From Actinomycetes bacterium (lineage in GTDB: Bacteria; Actinomycetota; Acidimicrobiia; Acidimicrobiales; CADCSY01): a stretch of 26,172 bases of DNA. Location of the stretch: positions 1 through 26,172 of the forward strand of contig JAODBP010000022.1 in assembly GCA_025464025.1 (NCBI GenBank), written 5' to 3'. Position 1 is the stretch's first letter, and the number at the start of each line of letters is the position of its first letter. The notes under the pieces were generated by a model. The model saw only the letters and a program-made list of their open reading frames with translations, did no database searches and had not been told where the DNA came from. The translations under genes were made by a program, and so were the position numbers. Of the stretch, positions 15,295 through 22,961 are shown piece by piece.

Positions 15295-15683
15295 CGCCCG
15301 ACTGGGTCGGCCTGCGCCGGCTGGCCACCGAGGTGGCCGGACGCGCCTACGCGCCCTACTCGCACTACCGCGTCGGTGCCGCCGCCCTCGTCGACGACGG
15401 GCGGATCGTGCTCGGTTGCAACGTCGAGAACGCGTCGTACGGCCTGACGCTGTGCGCCGAGTGCGGGCTGGTGTCCGACCTGCACCGCAGCGGGGGCGGT
15501 CGACTCGTCGCCTTCGCCTGCGTCGGCGGCGACGACGCCCACATCGCGATGCCGTGCGGGCGGTGCCGGCAGCTCCTCTGGGAGGCCGGCGGTCCGCACC
15601 TCGAGGTGCTCACCGACGACGGCCCGGTGCCCATGTCGACCTTGCTGCCCCGGGCCTGGGACGACGGCGAGCTGCCCGCGTGA
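15291..15683 (+). CDS. cdd: Cytidine deaminase
   Basis: The protein has 130 aa, the size of the small homotetrameric class. It deaminates cytidine and deoxycytidine to uridine and deoxyuridine. Zinc ligands and catalytic residues are visible: Cys55 and Glu57 in TLCAECGLVSDLH, and Cys89 and Cys92 in MPCGRCRQLL. The substrate motif is LGCNVENASYG. The CAEC...LHxxGGGRL arrangement is the mycobacterial/actinobacterial subtype. The GTG start at 15291 overlaps the permease stop by 4 bp. It feeds imported cytidine/deoxycytidine into the phosphorylase encoded next. Confidence 0.97.
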   Translation: MTPDWVGLRRLATEVAGRAYAPYSHYRVGAAALVDDGRIVLGCNVENASYGLTLCAECGLVSDLHRSGGGRLVAFACVGGDDAHIAMPCGRCRQLLWEAGGPHLEVLTDDGPVPMSTLLPRAWDDGELPA

Positions 15684-16954
15684 GCTTCAACGTCGTCGAC
15701 CTCATCCGCTCGAAGCGCGACGGGGGCACGCTCACCGACGACGAGGTCCGCTGGTTCATCGACGCGTACACCGCCGGCGACGTGGCCGACGAGCAGGCCT
15801 CGGCCCTCCTCATGGCCGTCTTCTTCCGGGGCATGGCGCCGGGCGAGCTGGCCGCGTGGACGGCGGCCATGATCGGCTCGGGGGAGCGGCTCGACCTGTC
15901 GTCGGTGGGCCGGCCGACCGTCGACAAGCACTCGACCGGCGGGGTGGGCGACAAGGTCTCGCTCCCGCTCGTGCCGCTGGTGGCCGCCTGCGGCGCGGCC
16001 GTGCCCCAGCTCTCGGGGCGGGGCCTGGGCCACACCGGGGGCACGCTCGACAAGCTGGAGGCCATCGCCGGCTTCCGCGTGGCGCGGTCGAACGAGCAGG
16101 TGGTCGAGCAGCTCCGCACGATCGGCGCGGTGATCTGCGCGGCCGGCGACGGCCTGGCTCCCGCCGACCGCAAGCTCTACGCCCTGCGCGACGTCACGGC
16201 CACCGTCGAGTCGATCCCGCTCATCGCCTCGTCGATCATGTCGAAGAAGATCGCCGAGGGCACGGAGTCGCTCGTGCTCGACGTGAAGGTCGGCACCGGG
16301 GCGTTCATGGCCGACGAGGCCTCGGCCCGGCAGCTGGCCGAGACCATGGTGGGCATCGGCAACGCCCACGGCGTCCGCACCGTCGCCCTGCTGACCCAGA
16401 TGGACGTGCCGCTCGGGCGCACCGCGGGCAACGGCATCGAGGTGGCCGAGTCGGTCGACGTGCTGGCCGGGGGTGGCCCGGCCGACGTGGTCGAGCTGAC
16501 GCTGGCCCTGGCCCGGGAGATGGTGGCGCTGGCCGGGCTGGACGTCGATCCGGTCGTGGCGCTCGCCGACGGGTCGGCGCTCGCCACCTGGCGGGCCATG
16601 GTGGTGGCCCAGGGCGGCGACCCCGACGCCCCGTTGCCCGAGGCGCCCCACGTCGAGGTCGTCCGGGCGCCGGCGTCGGGGTACGTGACCCGGCTCGAGG
16701 CCCGGGGGCTGGGCGTGGCCGCCTGGCGGCTGGGCGCGGGCCGGGCCCGCAAGGAGGACCCGGTCAGCCCGTCGGCCGGGATCGTGTGGCACGCGACCGT
16801 GGGTGACCCGGTGGAGGAGGGCCAGCCGCTGCTCGAGCTCCGCACCGAGGACCCGTCCCGGGTCGGCGCGGCGATGGCGGCCCTCGACGGCGCCTGGGCG
16901 GTGGGCCCCGAGCCGGTCGAGCGGGGGCCGCTCGTCATCGACCGCATCGCCTGA
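15680..16954 (+). CDS. deoA: Thymidine phosphorylase
   Basis: The protein has 424 aa, close to the usual 430-440. It cleaves thymidine or deoxyuridine with phosphate to give the base and deoxyribose 1-phosphate. Conserved blocks are VDKHSTGGVGDKVSLPLVPL (81-100), the family signature SGRGLGHTGGTLDKLEAI (112-129) and SSIMSKKIAEGTESLVLDVK with the phosphate/base-binding residues. The C-terminal domain starts near 330 and includes GRARKEDPVSPSAGI. The GTG start at 15680 overlaps cdd as GTGA. As the last gene of the operon it completes uptake-deaminate-phosphorolyse. A terminator-like hairpin follows at 16969-16995. Confidence 0.97.
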   Translation: MSFNVVDLIRSKRDGGTLTDDEVRWFIDAYTAGDVADEQASALLMAVFFRGMAPGELAAWTAAMIGSGERLDLSSVGRPTVDKHSTGGVGDKVSLPLVPLVAACGAAVPQLSGRGLGHTGGTLDKLEAIAGFRVARSNEQVVEQLRTIGAVICAAGDGLAPADRKLYALRDVTATVESIPLIASSIMSKKIAEGTESLVLDVKVGTGAFMADEASARQLAETMVGIGNAHGVRTVALLTQMDVPLGRTAGNGIEVAESVDVLAGGGPADVVELTLALAREMVALAGLDVDPVVALADGSALATWRAMVVAQGGDPDAPLPEAPHVEVVRAPASGYVTRLEARGLGVAAWRLGAGRARKEDPVSPSAGIVWHATVGDPVEEGQPLLELRTEDPSRVGAAMAALDGAWAVGPEPVERGPLVIDRIA

Positions 16955-16968
16955 CGACCGATCTCGGG

Positions 16969-16995
16969 CACCGGGAATTCGTTCGACGCCCGGTG
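16969..16995 (+). terminator. Possible terminator of the nucleoside operon
   Basis: CACCGGG (16969-16975) and CCCGGTG (16989-16995) pair perfectly around a 13-nt loop, 14 bp after the deoA stop. There is no T-run, so it would be a weak or Rho-assisted terminator. Confidence 0.35.
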
Positions 16996-17008
16996 GGTTG
17001 GGAGCTAG

Positions 17009-17035
17009 AACGAGACGAGACCGTCTAGTCTCGTT
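17009..17035. promoter_or_regulatory. 27-bp palindromic operator, likely for the downstream TetR regulator
   Basis: AACGAGACGAGAC (17009-17021) and GTCTAGTCTCGTT (17023-17035) are inverted repeats matching at 12 of 13 positions around a single central C. A -10-like TAGTCT (17026-17031) lies inside the right arm, so binding would block transcription of the MFS gene at 17062. A good ribosome-binding site (TTAGGAAG) precedes that gene. Confidence 0.7.
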
Positions 17036-17061
17036 TTCCACAGCTCGACCGTTAGGAAGCC

Positions 17062-18633
17062 ATGTACGCAACGTATGAACGCCGGTGGTGGACCCTCGCC
17101 ATCCTGTGCCTCAGCCTGGTGCTGATCGTCCTCGGCAACACCGTGCTCAACGTCGCCCTGCCCACCCTCCAGCGGGAGATCGGCGCCACCGCCACCCAGC
17201 TCCAGTGGATGGTCGACGCCTACTCCCTCGTCTTCGCCGGCCTCCTGCTCACCGCCGGTGCCCTGGGCGACCGCTTCGGCCGGAAGGGCTTCCTGTCCCT
17301 CGGCCTCACGATCTTCGGCCTCGCCGCCCTCGGCGCCACCCAGGCCACCGAGCCCTGGCACCTCATCGCGGCCCGGGCCGCCATGGGCATCGGCGCCGCC
17401 TTCGTGATGCCGGCCACGCTCTCGATCCTCACCAACGTCTTCCCGCCCCACGAGCGGGCCAAGGCCATCGGCATCTGGGCCGGCCTCGCCGGCGCCGGCG
17501 CCGCCATCGGCCCGGTGGCCGGCGGCCTCCTGCTCCAGCACTTCTCGTGGTCGTCGGTCTTCTACCTGAACATCCCGGTCGTGGTCGTCGGCCTCGTCGG
17601 CGGCGCCCTGCTCGTGCCGACCTCCAAGGACCCCGACGGCCATCCGCTCGACCCGGTCGGCGCCGTGCTGTCGATCGCCGGCCTCACCGCCCTGATCTAC
17701 GCCGTGATCGAAGGCCCGAACCACGGCTGGCTCGGCAGCGAGACGCTCCTGACCTTCGGCCTGGCGATCGTCCTGCTCGGCGGCTTCGGCGTGTGGGAGC
17801 TCCGCTCGGCGAACCCGATGCTCGACCTGAAGTTCTTCCGGAACCCCCGGTTCAGCGCAGCCAGCGGGGCGATCATGGTCCAGTTCATGACCATGATGGG
17901 CATGTTCTTCGTGCTCACCCAGTACCTGCAGTTCGGGCGGGCCTACTCGGCGCTCTCCGCCGGCGTGCACAGCCTCCCCATGCCCATCGCCATGATGACG
18001 TTCGCCACGCTCAGCCCGAAGTTCGTCGAGCGGTTCGGCCCCCGCAAGATCGTCACGGTCGGGATGTCGACCACCGGGCTCGCCTTCGTCGGGCTCTCGA
18101 TGCTCGACATCTCGTCGTCCTACGCGCTGCTCGCCGTGTTCCTGTTCTTCATCGGCGCCGGCGCCGGCCTGGTGATGCCGCCGTCGACCACGTCGATCAT
18201 GTCGACCCTGCCCCTCGGCAAGGCCGGCGTCGGCTCGGCCGTGAACGACACGACCCGCGAGATCGGCGCCGCCCTCGGCGTCGGCATCATGGGCTCGGTC
18301 CTCGCCTCGGGCTACCAGTCGTCGCTCAAGTCGACCATCGCGGCCCTGCCGGCCGCCGCTCGGGAGCAGGCCAACACCGGCTTCGGCGAGGCGCTCCAGA
18401 TCGCCCAGCGGCTCGGCGGCTCGGCCGGTGCTCGACTGGCCGACGCGGCGCGGGTCTCCTTCATCGACGGCATGCAGGTCTCGCTGTGGGTCGCCGCCGG
18501 CCTGCTGTTCGTCGGCGCCCTCGCGGTGAACCGGTCGTTCCCGTCGCACGCCCAGCCCCACCCCACGCCGACGTTCATCCCCGAGGAGGCCGACGTCGAC
18601 GGCCCCGAGGCGCTCGAGCCGGTGGAGGTGTAG
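17062..18633 (+). CDS. DHA2-family (EmrB/QacA-type) MFS exporter
   Basis: The protein has 523 aa with about 14 transmembrane helices, as in the DHA2 drug:H+ antiporters. Motifs are LGNTVLNVALPTLQREIGA and QLQWMVDAYSLVFAGLLL near the N-terminus (motif D1 region), motif A GALGDRFGRKG at 66-76, and motif C-like GLAGAGAAIGPVAGGLLLQ near 150-168. Late blocks include GAGAGLVMPPSTTSIM and VGSAVNDTTREIGAALGVGI. The C-terminus is acidic and cytoplasmic. It probably exports a toxic or lipophilic compound; the substrate cannot be read from sequence. The start is the ATG at 17062 behind TTAGGAAG. It leads an operon with tetR (5 bp later) and a dioxygenase, all probably repressed through the operator at 17009-17035. 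Confidence 0.94.
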   Translation: MYATYERRWWTLAILCLSLVLIVLGNTVLNVALPTLQREIGATATQLQWMVDAYSLVFAGLLLTAGALGDRFGRKGFLSLGLTIFGLAALGATQATEPWHLIAARAAMGIGAAFVMPATLSILTNVFPPHERAKAIGIWAGLAGAGAAIGPVAGGLLLQHFSWSSVFYLNIPVVVVGLVGGALLVPTSKDPDGHPLDPVGAVLSIAGLTALIYAVIEGPNHGWLGSETLLTFGLAIVLLGGFGVWELRSANPMLDLKFFRNPRFSAASGAIMVQFMTMMGMFFVLTQYLQFGRAYSALSAGVHSLPMPIAMMTFATLSPKFVERFGPRKIVTVGMSTTGLAFVGLSMLDISSSYALLAVFLFFIGAGAGLVMPPSTTSIMSTLPLGKAGVGSAVNDTTREIGAALGVGIMGSVLASGYQSSLKSTIAALPAAAREQANTGFGEALQIAQRLGGSAGARLADAARVSFIDGMQVSLWVAAGLLFVGALAVNRSFPSHAQPHPTPTFIPEEADVDGPEALEPVEV

Positions 18634-18638
18634 GGGTC

Positions 18639-19211
18639 GTGGGCCGTCCGTGTCGCTCCGAGGACACGATCCTCCAGGCGACGTTCGACCTGGTGGCCGA
18701 GCACGGCGTCGGCGGCGTGACCGTCGACGCCGTGGCGGCCCGGGCGGGCGTGGGGAAGCAGACCATCTACCGGCACTGGGGCTCGCGGGCCCACCTCATC
18801 CACGCCGCCATCTCGTGCATGGCGGTCGACGAGGAGGTGCCGGACACCGGGACCCTCCGCGGTGATCTCACGGTGATGCTCCAGCAGCTGGTCGACTTCC
18901 TCGGGCAGTCCGACGCCGGGCGGGTGCTGCCGTCGCTCATCGACGCGGCCGAGCGCGACGCCGAGCTGCACGAGCTGCGCCAGGTCCACATCGCCCAGCG
19001 GCGGGGGACGTTCGAGCACGTGCTGCGCCGGGGGATCGACCGGGGCGAGCTCGATGCCGGCACCGATCTCGACCTGGTCACCGACCTCCTGGTCGGGCCG
19101 TTCTTCTACAAGCGTCTGGTCTCGCAGCGGGCGGTGTCCACCGTCGACGTCGACAAGGTCCTCGACCTCGTCCTCCGCGGGGTGGGAGCATCGGCGCGTG
19201 CTGACGCCTGA
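18639..19211 (+). CDS. TetR-family transcriptional regulator
   Basis: The protein has 190 aa. The N-terminal TetR DNA-binding domain is at about 7-53: DTILQATFDLVAEHGVGGVT, then the helix-turn-helix VDAVAARAGVGKQTIYRHWG (29-48). The C-terminal part is a helical ligand-binding/dimerisation domain resembling the TetR_C_11-like class (DLVTDLLVGPFFYKRLVS). The start is GTG at 18639, with GGAGGTG about 9 nt upstream inside the MFS gene end. It lies 5 bp after the exporter gene and overlaps the following dioxygenase gene by 14 bp. It most likely represses the operon through the palindrome at 17009-17035. The inducer is probably the exporter's substrate or a related compound. Confidence 0.93.
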   Translation: MGRPCRSEDTILQATFDLVAEHGVGGVTVDAVAARAGVGKQTIYRHWGSRAHLIHAAISCMAVDEEVPDTGTLRGDLTVMLQQLVDFLGQSDAGRVLPSLIDAAERDAELHELRQVHIAQRRGTFEHVLRRGIDRGELDAGTDLDLVTDLLVGPFFYKRLVSQRAVSTVDVDKVLDLVLRGVGASARADA

Positions 19212-20037
19212 GCAGCTGGCGAGCTGGGAGCGCGACGGGTTCCTCGTCGTGCCCGACTTCGTCGACGCCAGCGCCTGCGACGAGCTGCGGGCCCGGGCCG
19301 ACGAGCTGATCGCGGCGGTCGACCTCGACGAGATCACGTCGGTCTTCACGACCAACGACCAGGCGCGGACCTCCGACGAGTGGTTCCTCACCTCGGGCGA
19401 CCAGGTGCGGTGCTTCGTCGAGGAGGAGGACCACCGGGTCGTCAACAAGCTCGGCCACGCCATGCACGACCTCGACCCGGCGTTCGACCGGTTCTCCCGC
19501 AACCCCGACCTGGCCGCCGTGGCCCACGACGTCGGGCTGGTCGAGCCGCGGCTCCTGCAGTCGATGTACATCCTCAAGGCGCCCCACGTCGGCGGCGAGG
19601 TGACCCTCCACACCGACCACACGTTCTTGTGGACCGAGCCCCAGACCGCCACCGGGTTCTGGTTCGCGCTGGAGGACGCCACGCTGGAGAACGGCTGCCT
19701 GTGGGCCCTCCCCGGCGGCCACCGCCTGCCGGCCCGGAAGCGCTTCCGGCGCGACGGCGCCGGCGGCACCACGTTCGACGTGCTCGACCCCGAGCCGTAC
19801 CCGACGGCGGGCGAGGTCCCGCTGCCGGCGACCAAGGGCACGCTCGTCGTGCTGCACGGGCTGCTCCCGCATCGCAGCGACGCCAACCGGTCGGCGCGGA
19901 GCCGGGCGGCCTACACGCTGCACTGCGTCGACGCCGGAGCCGACTACCCGGCCGACAACTGGCTCCAGCGGTCGCCGTCGCTCCCGCTACGCGGCTTCGG
20001 GACCCCGGGGACGGTGGTCGGGGCCACGCCAGCGTAG
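19198..20037 (+). CDS. PhyH-family Fe(II)/2-oxoglutarate dioxygenase, PHYHD1-like
   Basis: The protein has 279 aa. It belongs to the phytanoyl-CoA dioxygenase family. Several blocks closely resemble the animal PHYHD1 branch: EWFLTSGDQVRCFVEE (61-76), VNKLGHAMHDLDPAF, QSMYILKAPHVGGEV, and ATLENGCLWALPGGH. Metal ligands are His138 and Asp140 in LHTDHTFLW plus His225 in GLLPHRSDANRS; Arg236 in the same block fits 2-oxoglutarate binding. The start is GTG 19198 with GGGAG 9 nt upstream; it overlaps tetR by 14 bp, so it is in the exporter operon. The substrate is unknown. Its 3' end overlaps a small convergent ORF by 51 bp. Confidence 0.9.
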   Translation: MLTPEQLASWERDGFLVVPDFVDASACDELRARADELIAAVDLDEITSVFTTNDQARTSDEWFLTSGDQVRCFVEEEDHRVVNKLGHAMHDLDPAFDRFSRNPDLAAVAHDVGLVEPRLLQSMYILKAPHVGGEVTLHTDHTFLWTEPQTATGFWFALEDATLENGCLWALPGGHRLPARKRFRRDGAGGTTFDVLDPEPYPTAGEVPLPATKGTLVVLHGLLPHRSDANRSARSRAAYTLHCVDAGADYPADNWLQRSPSLPLRGFGTPGTVVGATPA

Positions 20038-20169
20038 GAGGGCGACCAGGAGGGCGGCCTCCTCGTCCTCGCTGAACTGGACGTCGTCGACCATGCCGTC
20101 ATCCGGCGCGGCGTCGTCGAACATGGCGGCAGCTGTGTCCGTCATCACACGAAAGACGCCCGGCAGCAC
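19987..20169 (-). CDS. Small acidic hypothetical protein
   Basis: The 60-aa product is acidic in its middle (MFDDAAPDDGMVDDVQFSED) and then helical (EEAALLVALLRWR) with a Pro/Arg-rich end. I do not recognise a family. The GTG at 20169 is favoured because GAGGGAACG lies about 9 nt upstream and begins at the adenosine-deaminase stop, which makes it the last gene of that operon (12 bp gap). An internal ATG at 20145 is possible. The last 51 bp are antisense to the end of the dioxygenase gene. The acidic-then-helical shape vaguely recalls small acyl-CoA carboxylase epsilon subunits, but that is too weak to call. Confidence 0.5.
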   Translation of the reverse strand: MLPGVFRVMTDTAAAMFDDAAPDDGMVDDVQFSEDEEAALLVALLRWRGPDHRPRGPEAA

Positions 20170-20181
20170 CTTTTCGTTCCC

Positions 20182-21159
20182 TCAACCGGTGAGCCAGGCG
20201 TCGATGCCTGCCTCGGCCGTGCGCTTGAGGGGATCGGGGGCGGCGCTGGCCCGGATCGACGTGCGGGCGATGGCGGCCACGGCCGCCTCGTCGAGGGCGA
20301 AGGCCCGGCGGACGGCGTCGTACTCGTCGAGCAGGCCGGCCCCGAACAGGAGGGGGTCGTCGGTGTTGAGCGAGACGTTCACGCCGGCGGCGAGGAGCTG
20401 GCCCACGCCGTGCTCGGCGATCGACGGGTAGAGGCCGAGGATGACGTTCGAGGTGGGGCAGACGTCGCAGGTGGTGCCCTCGTCGGCCAGCCGGCGCACG
20501 AGCTCGGGGTCCTCGACGGCCCGCACGCCGTGACCGAGTCGGTCGGCGCCGAGCAGGTCGAGCGCGCCACGCACCGATTCGGGCCCGGCGAGCTCGCCGG
20601 CGTGGGGCGCCGAGAGGAGCCCGGCCTCCTGGGCGATGCGGAACGCCTCGACGAAGAGGTCGGGTGGGCGTCCCGCCTCGTCGTTGGCCAGGCCGAACGT
20701 GGTGACGCCCTGCCCGGCCCGGGACGCGGCGAGGCGCGCCATGCGCTCGGCGGCCACCGGGCCGTCGGTCCGGTCGGCGGCCACCACGAGGCCGATGCCG
20801 ACGCCGGTGGCCGTGGTGGCGGCCCGGGCCGCCTCGATGGTGAGGTCGAGGGTGGCCTCGTCCGAGCCGAACCGCTCGAACCACAGCGGCGGGTAGACGT
20901 GCAGCTCGAGCCACACGACGCCGTCGTCGACGGCGTCCTCGGCCGCCTCCCGCAGCAGGCGGTGGACGTCCCCGGGGGTGCGGAGGCACTCGGTGGCTGC
21001 CTCGTAGACCCGGAGGAACTCGTCGAACGACGTGAAACCGCTGAGGGGCGGGAGCGGGATGCCGTGCTCGGCGGCCAGGTCGTGCAGGGTGGCCGGCCGC
21101 ATGGCGGCCTCCAGGTGGAGGTGGAGGTGGGCCTTGGGCAGCTCGGCCAGGAGCTTCAT
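20182..21159 (-). CDS. add: Adenosine deaminase family protein
   Basis: The protein has 325 aa, close to the usual 330-345. It is a metal-dependent TIM-barrel deaminase, expected to convert adenosine or deoxyadenosine to inosine forms. Zinc ligands His13 and His15 sit in HLHLHLEAAM. PHAGE (185-189) gives a zinc-binding His and the catalytic Glu189. LGHGVRA holds His210, and NTDDP holds Asp267/268. CPTSNVILGLYPS is the typical strand. Two deviations from common ADA sequence are visible: the Gly of HLEG is Ala18, and the usual HP before the last barrel strand is HG (250-251). A specificity change within the ADA-like group is therefore possible. The start ATG 21159 overlaps the GNAT stop as ATGA. 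Confidence 0.9.
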   Translation of the reverse strand: MKLLAELPKAHLHLHLEAAMRPATLHDLAAEHGIPLPPLSGFTSFDEFLRVYEAATECLRTPGDVHRLLREAAEDAVDDGVVWLELHVYPPLWFERFGSDEATLDLTIEAARAATTATGVGIGLVVAADRTDGPVAAERMARLAASRAGQGVTTFGLANDEAGRPPDLFVEAFRIAQEAGLLSAPHAGELAGPESVRGALDLLGADRLGHGVRAVEDPELVRRLADEGTTCDVCPTSNVILGLYPSIAEHGVGQLLAAGVNVSLNTDDPLLFGAGLLDEYDAVRRAFALDEAAVAAIARTSIRASAAPDPLKRTAEAGIDAWLTG

Positions 21160-21749
21160 CGGGCTGGTCGCCACATCGGGGTCATGTAGACGTCGTCGGC
21201 CGCGTCGACGTCGATGCGGCCGGTGACCTCGAAGCCGTGGCGCTCGTAGAGGCTGATGTTCCGCGGGTTGCTCGACTCGAGGTAGGCCGGGTGGTGCGAC
21301 TCGTCGACGACGGCGAGCGACGCGGTGAGGAGGGCCGACCCGAGGCCCTGGGCCCGGCGGTCGGGGATGGTGGCCAGCACGCCGAGGTACCAATGGGGTT
21401 CGGTGGGATGGGCCGCCTCCACCGCCGCGCCCATCACGGCCAGCCGGCCGAAGTCCTCGTCGGTCGTCGGTGCCACCGTCATGGCGGTGAAGAAGCGGTC
21501 GAGGTGGGCGTCGCCCAGGTCGCCCTGGCTCGGCGGCCGCCAGGCGGCCGCCGCCCCCTCGGTGGCCCAGGTGCTCCCCGGCGGGATGAAGTCCTCGCCG
21601 AGGAGGAACGTGAACATCGCGGTGAGCTTCTCGACCCGGCCCGGGTCGCGGAAGACCCAGGAGAGCACGGGGTCGTCCTCGAAGCCGAGGCCGAACACCC
21701 GCCCGATGGCAGGGGCGTCGCCCGGGACGGCCAACCGGATCTCGGTCAC
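21156..21749 (-). CDS. GNAT-family N-acetyltransferase
   Basis: The protein has 197 aa with one GNAT fold: MTEIRLAVPGDAPAIGRVF at the N-terminus, WYLGVLATIP (120-129) as the central strand, the acetyl-CoA pyrophosphate loop RRAQGLGSALL (131-141), and SSNPRNISLYERHGFEVTG (159-177) as the C-terminal motif. The substrate is not predictable. The start is the GTG at 21749, 23 nt after the stop of the anti-sigma-like gene; it is translationally coupled to the deaminase downstream (ATGA). Both points suggest a four-gene operon. Confidence 0.92.
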   Translation of the reverse strand: MTEIRLAVPGDAPAIGRVFGLGFEDDPVLSWVFRDPGRVEKLTAMFTFLLGEDFIPPGSTWATEGAAAAWRPPSQGDLGDAHLDRFFTAMTVAPTTDEDFGRLAVMGAAVEAAHPTEPHWYLGVLATIPDRRAQGLGSALLTASLAVVDESHHPAYLESSNPRNISLYERHGFEVTGRIDVDAADDVYMTPMWRPAR

Positions 21750-21772
21750 CGCACCAGTCTCGTCGCCCGGGG

Positions 21773-22150
21773 CTACGCGGCGGGGGACTCCACGAGGCCG
21801 ACCTCGAACCAGATGGTGGTCGTGCCGAGCTCGGCGTCGACCTCGGTGCCCCACGAGTCGCTGAGCTCCTGGAACAACGTGTCCCGCAGCTCGTCGAGCT
21901 CGGATGTGGCCGGGCCCGTGCTGCGGTAGCGCACCGACACCCGGGCGACGACGTCCTCGATGTCGACCCGGAGCCGCCACGGCTCGGTCGAGCTGCGCAG
22001 CGCGCTCGACACGGCCTCGTTGGCCAGCAGCAGCACGGTGTCGAGCGTCGCCTCGGAGACGTCGGTGAGCAAGGCGAGGGCGAGCTGGTGCCTGGCCAGG
22101 GGCACTGCGGTGGCATCGGCCGGGAGCCGATCCTCCACGAACGCGATCAC
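21773..22150 (-). CDS. RsbW-like ATPase-fold protein with degraded ATP site
   Basis: The predicted 125-aa protein resembles the HATPase_c_2 anti-sigma/regulatory kinase fold: IAFVEDRLPADATAVPLARH, then helix TLDTVLLLANEAVSSALRSS. The N-box keeps Asn44 and Glu45 but has Ser where the second Asn would be. No G-box (DxGxG) is visible in the C-terminal half, so ATP binding may be lost. The start GTG 22150 is preferred over the GTG at 22180. It has a GGAG ribosome-binding site 7 nt upstream, and the longer start would fall inside the -10 box at 22184-22179. It is the first gene of the operon with GNAT, add and a small ORF. No sigma or STAS partner is adjacent. Confidence 0.8.
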   Translation of the reverse strand: MIAFVEDRLPADATAVPLARHQLALALLTDVSEATLDTVLLLANEAVSSALRSSTEPWRLRVDIEDVVARVSVRYRSTGPATSELDELRDTLFQELSDSWGTEVDAELGTTTIWFEVGLVESPAA

Positions 22151-22178
22151 CGATCCACTCCGCCGCCGGCCATGCCCC

Positions 22179-22207
22179 ACGCTACCGAAGGTCGGCGCCG
22201 CTGTCTC
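22179..22207 (-). promoter_or_regulatory. Promoter of the anti-sigma-like/GNAT/add operon
   Basis: On the minus strand a -35 box GAGACA (22207-22202) and a -10 box TAGCGT (22184-22179) are separated by 17 bp. Transcription would start near 22172, about 20 nt before the GTG at 22150. The leader holds GGAG. The -35 overlaps the 3' end of the enoyl-CoA hydratase gene. Confidence 0.5.
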
Positions 22208-22955
22208 AGCGCCCCTGCCACGTCGGGGTGCGCTTCTCGAGGAAGGCGCCCACGCCCTCCCGCACGTCCTCCGAGGCCATGAGGCGGGCGTGGGCGGCGT
22301 GGCTGCGGGCCCACAGCGGCTCCTCGTCGCCGGCCACGACGTGGTTGACCAGGGCCAGCGACTCGCGGATGGGGAGGGGCGCGTTGGCGATCACCCGCTC
22401 GGCCAGGGTGATCGCCTCCGCTCGGGCCCGGCCCGGCTCGGTGAGCACGTTGACGAAGCCGAGGCGCTCGGCCCGCTCGGCGGTGAGCCCGTCGCCGGTG
22501 AGGAGCAGCTCGCGGGCGACGTTGGGCGGGAGCATCCGGGCGCTGCGGAAGGCGCCGCCGAAGTCGGGCATCAGGCCCCGCTTCACCTCGGGCAGGCCGA
22601 ACCACGCCGTCGTCGACGCCACCACCAGGTCGCACGAGAGGACGAGCTCCATGCCGCCGCCCACGGCCGGGCCCTCGACGGCGGCGATCAGCGGCTTGGT
22701 CCGCTGCCGGCGCACCAGCCCGACCTCGCCCCCTCGCTCGGTCGGCTCACCCGGGCCCACGGCCAGGTCGACGCCGGCGGAGAAGACGGTGGCGGTGCCG
22801 GTGAGGACGCCGCACCAGAGGTCGGGGTCGTCCTCCAGCTCGTTCATGGCGGCATCGATGCCTGCCGTCACCTCGGCGTTCAGCGCGTTGCGCTTCGGCT
22901 CCCGCTGGATGGACACGATCTGGATGCGCCCGTGGCGCTCGACCTCGACGGACAT
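22206..22955 (-). CDS. Enoyl-CoA hydratase/isomerase (crotonase family)
   Basis: The protein has 249 aa, the normal single-domain crotonase size (about 255). Visible features are the CoA-binding/oxyanion-hole segment EPKRNALNAEV and FSAGVDLAVG (58-67), and VEGPAVGGGMELVLSCDLVV with Glu103. PEVKRGLMPDFGGAFR (122-137) carries Glu123. Both glutamates used by true hydratases are present, so hydration of 2-enoyl-CoA is plausible, although the family is functionally broad. The ATG at 22955 lies 6 nt after a TATATT -10 box, so the transcript is probably leaderless. It is divergent from the SDR gene with 22 bp between starts. Confidence 0.93.
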   Translation of the reverse strand: MSVEVERHGRIQIVSIQREPKRNALNAEVTAGIDAAMNELEDDPDLWCGVLTGTATVFSAGVDLAVGPGEPTERGGEVGLVRRQRTKPLIAAVEGPAVGGGMELVLSCDLVVASTTAWFGLPEVKRGLMPDFGGAFRSARMLPPNVARELLLTGDGLTAERAERLGFVNVLTEPGRARAEAITLAERVIANAPLPIRESLALVNHVVAGDEEPLWARSHAAHARLMASEDVREGVGAFLEKRTPTWQGR

Positions 22956-22961
22956 CCGACG

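Noticed and set aside
17009..17035. Reading the 27-bp palindrome as the deoA terminator
   Set aside because: The centre is a single base, so the dyad suits protein binding better than a hairpin. It lies 27 bp before the MFS gene and overlaps a -10-like box. A better terminator candidate is at 16969-16995.
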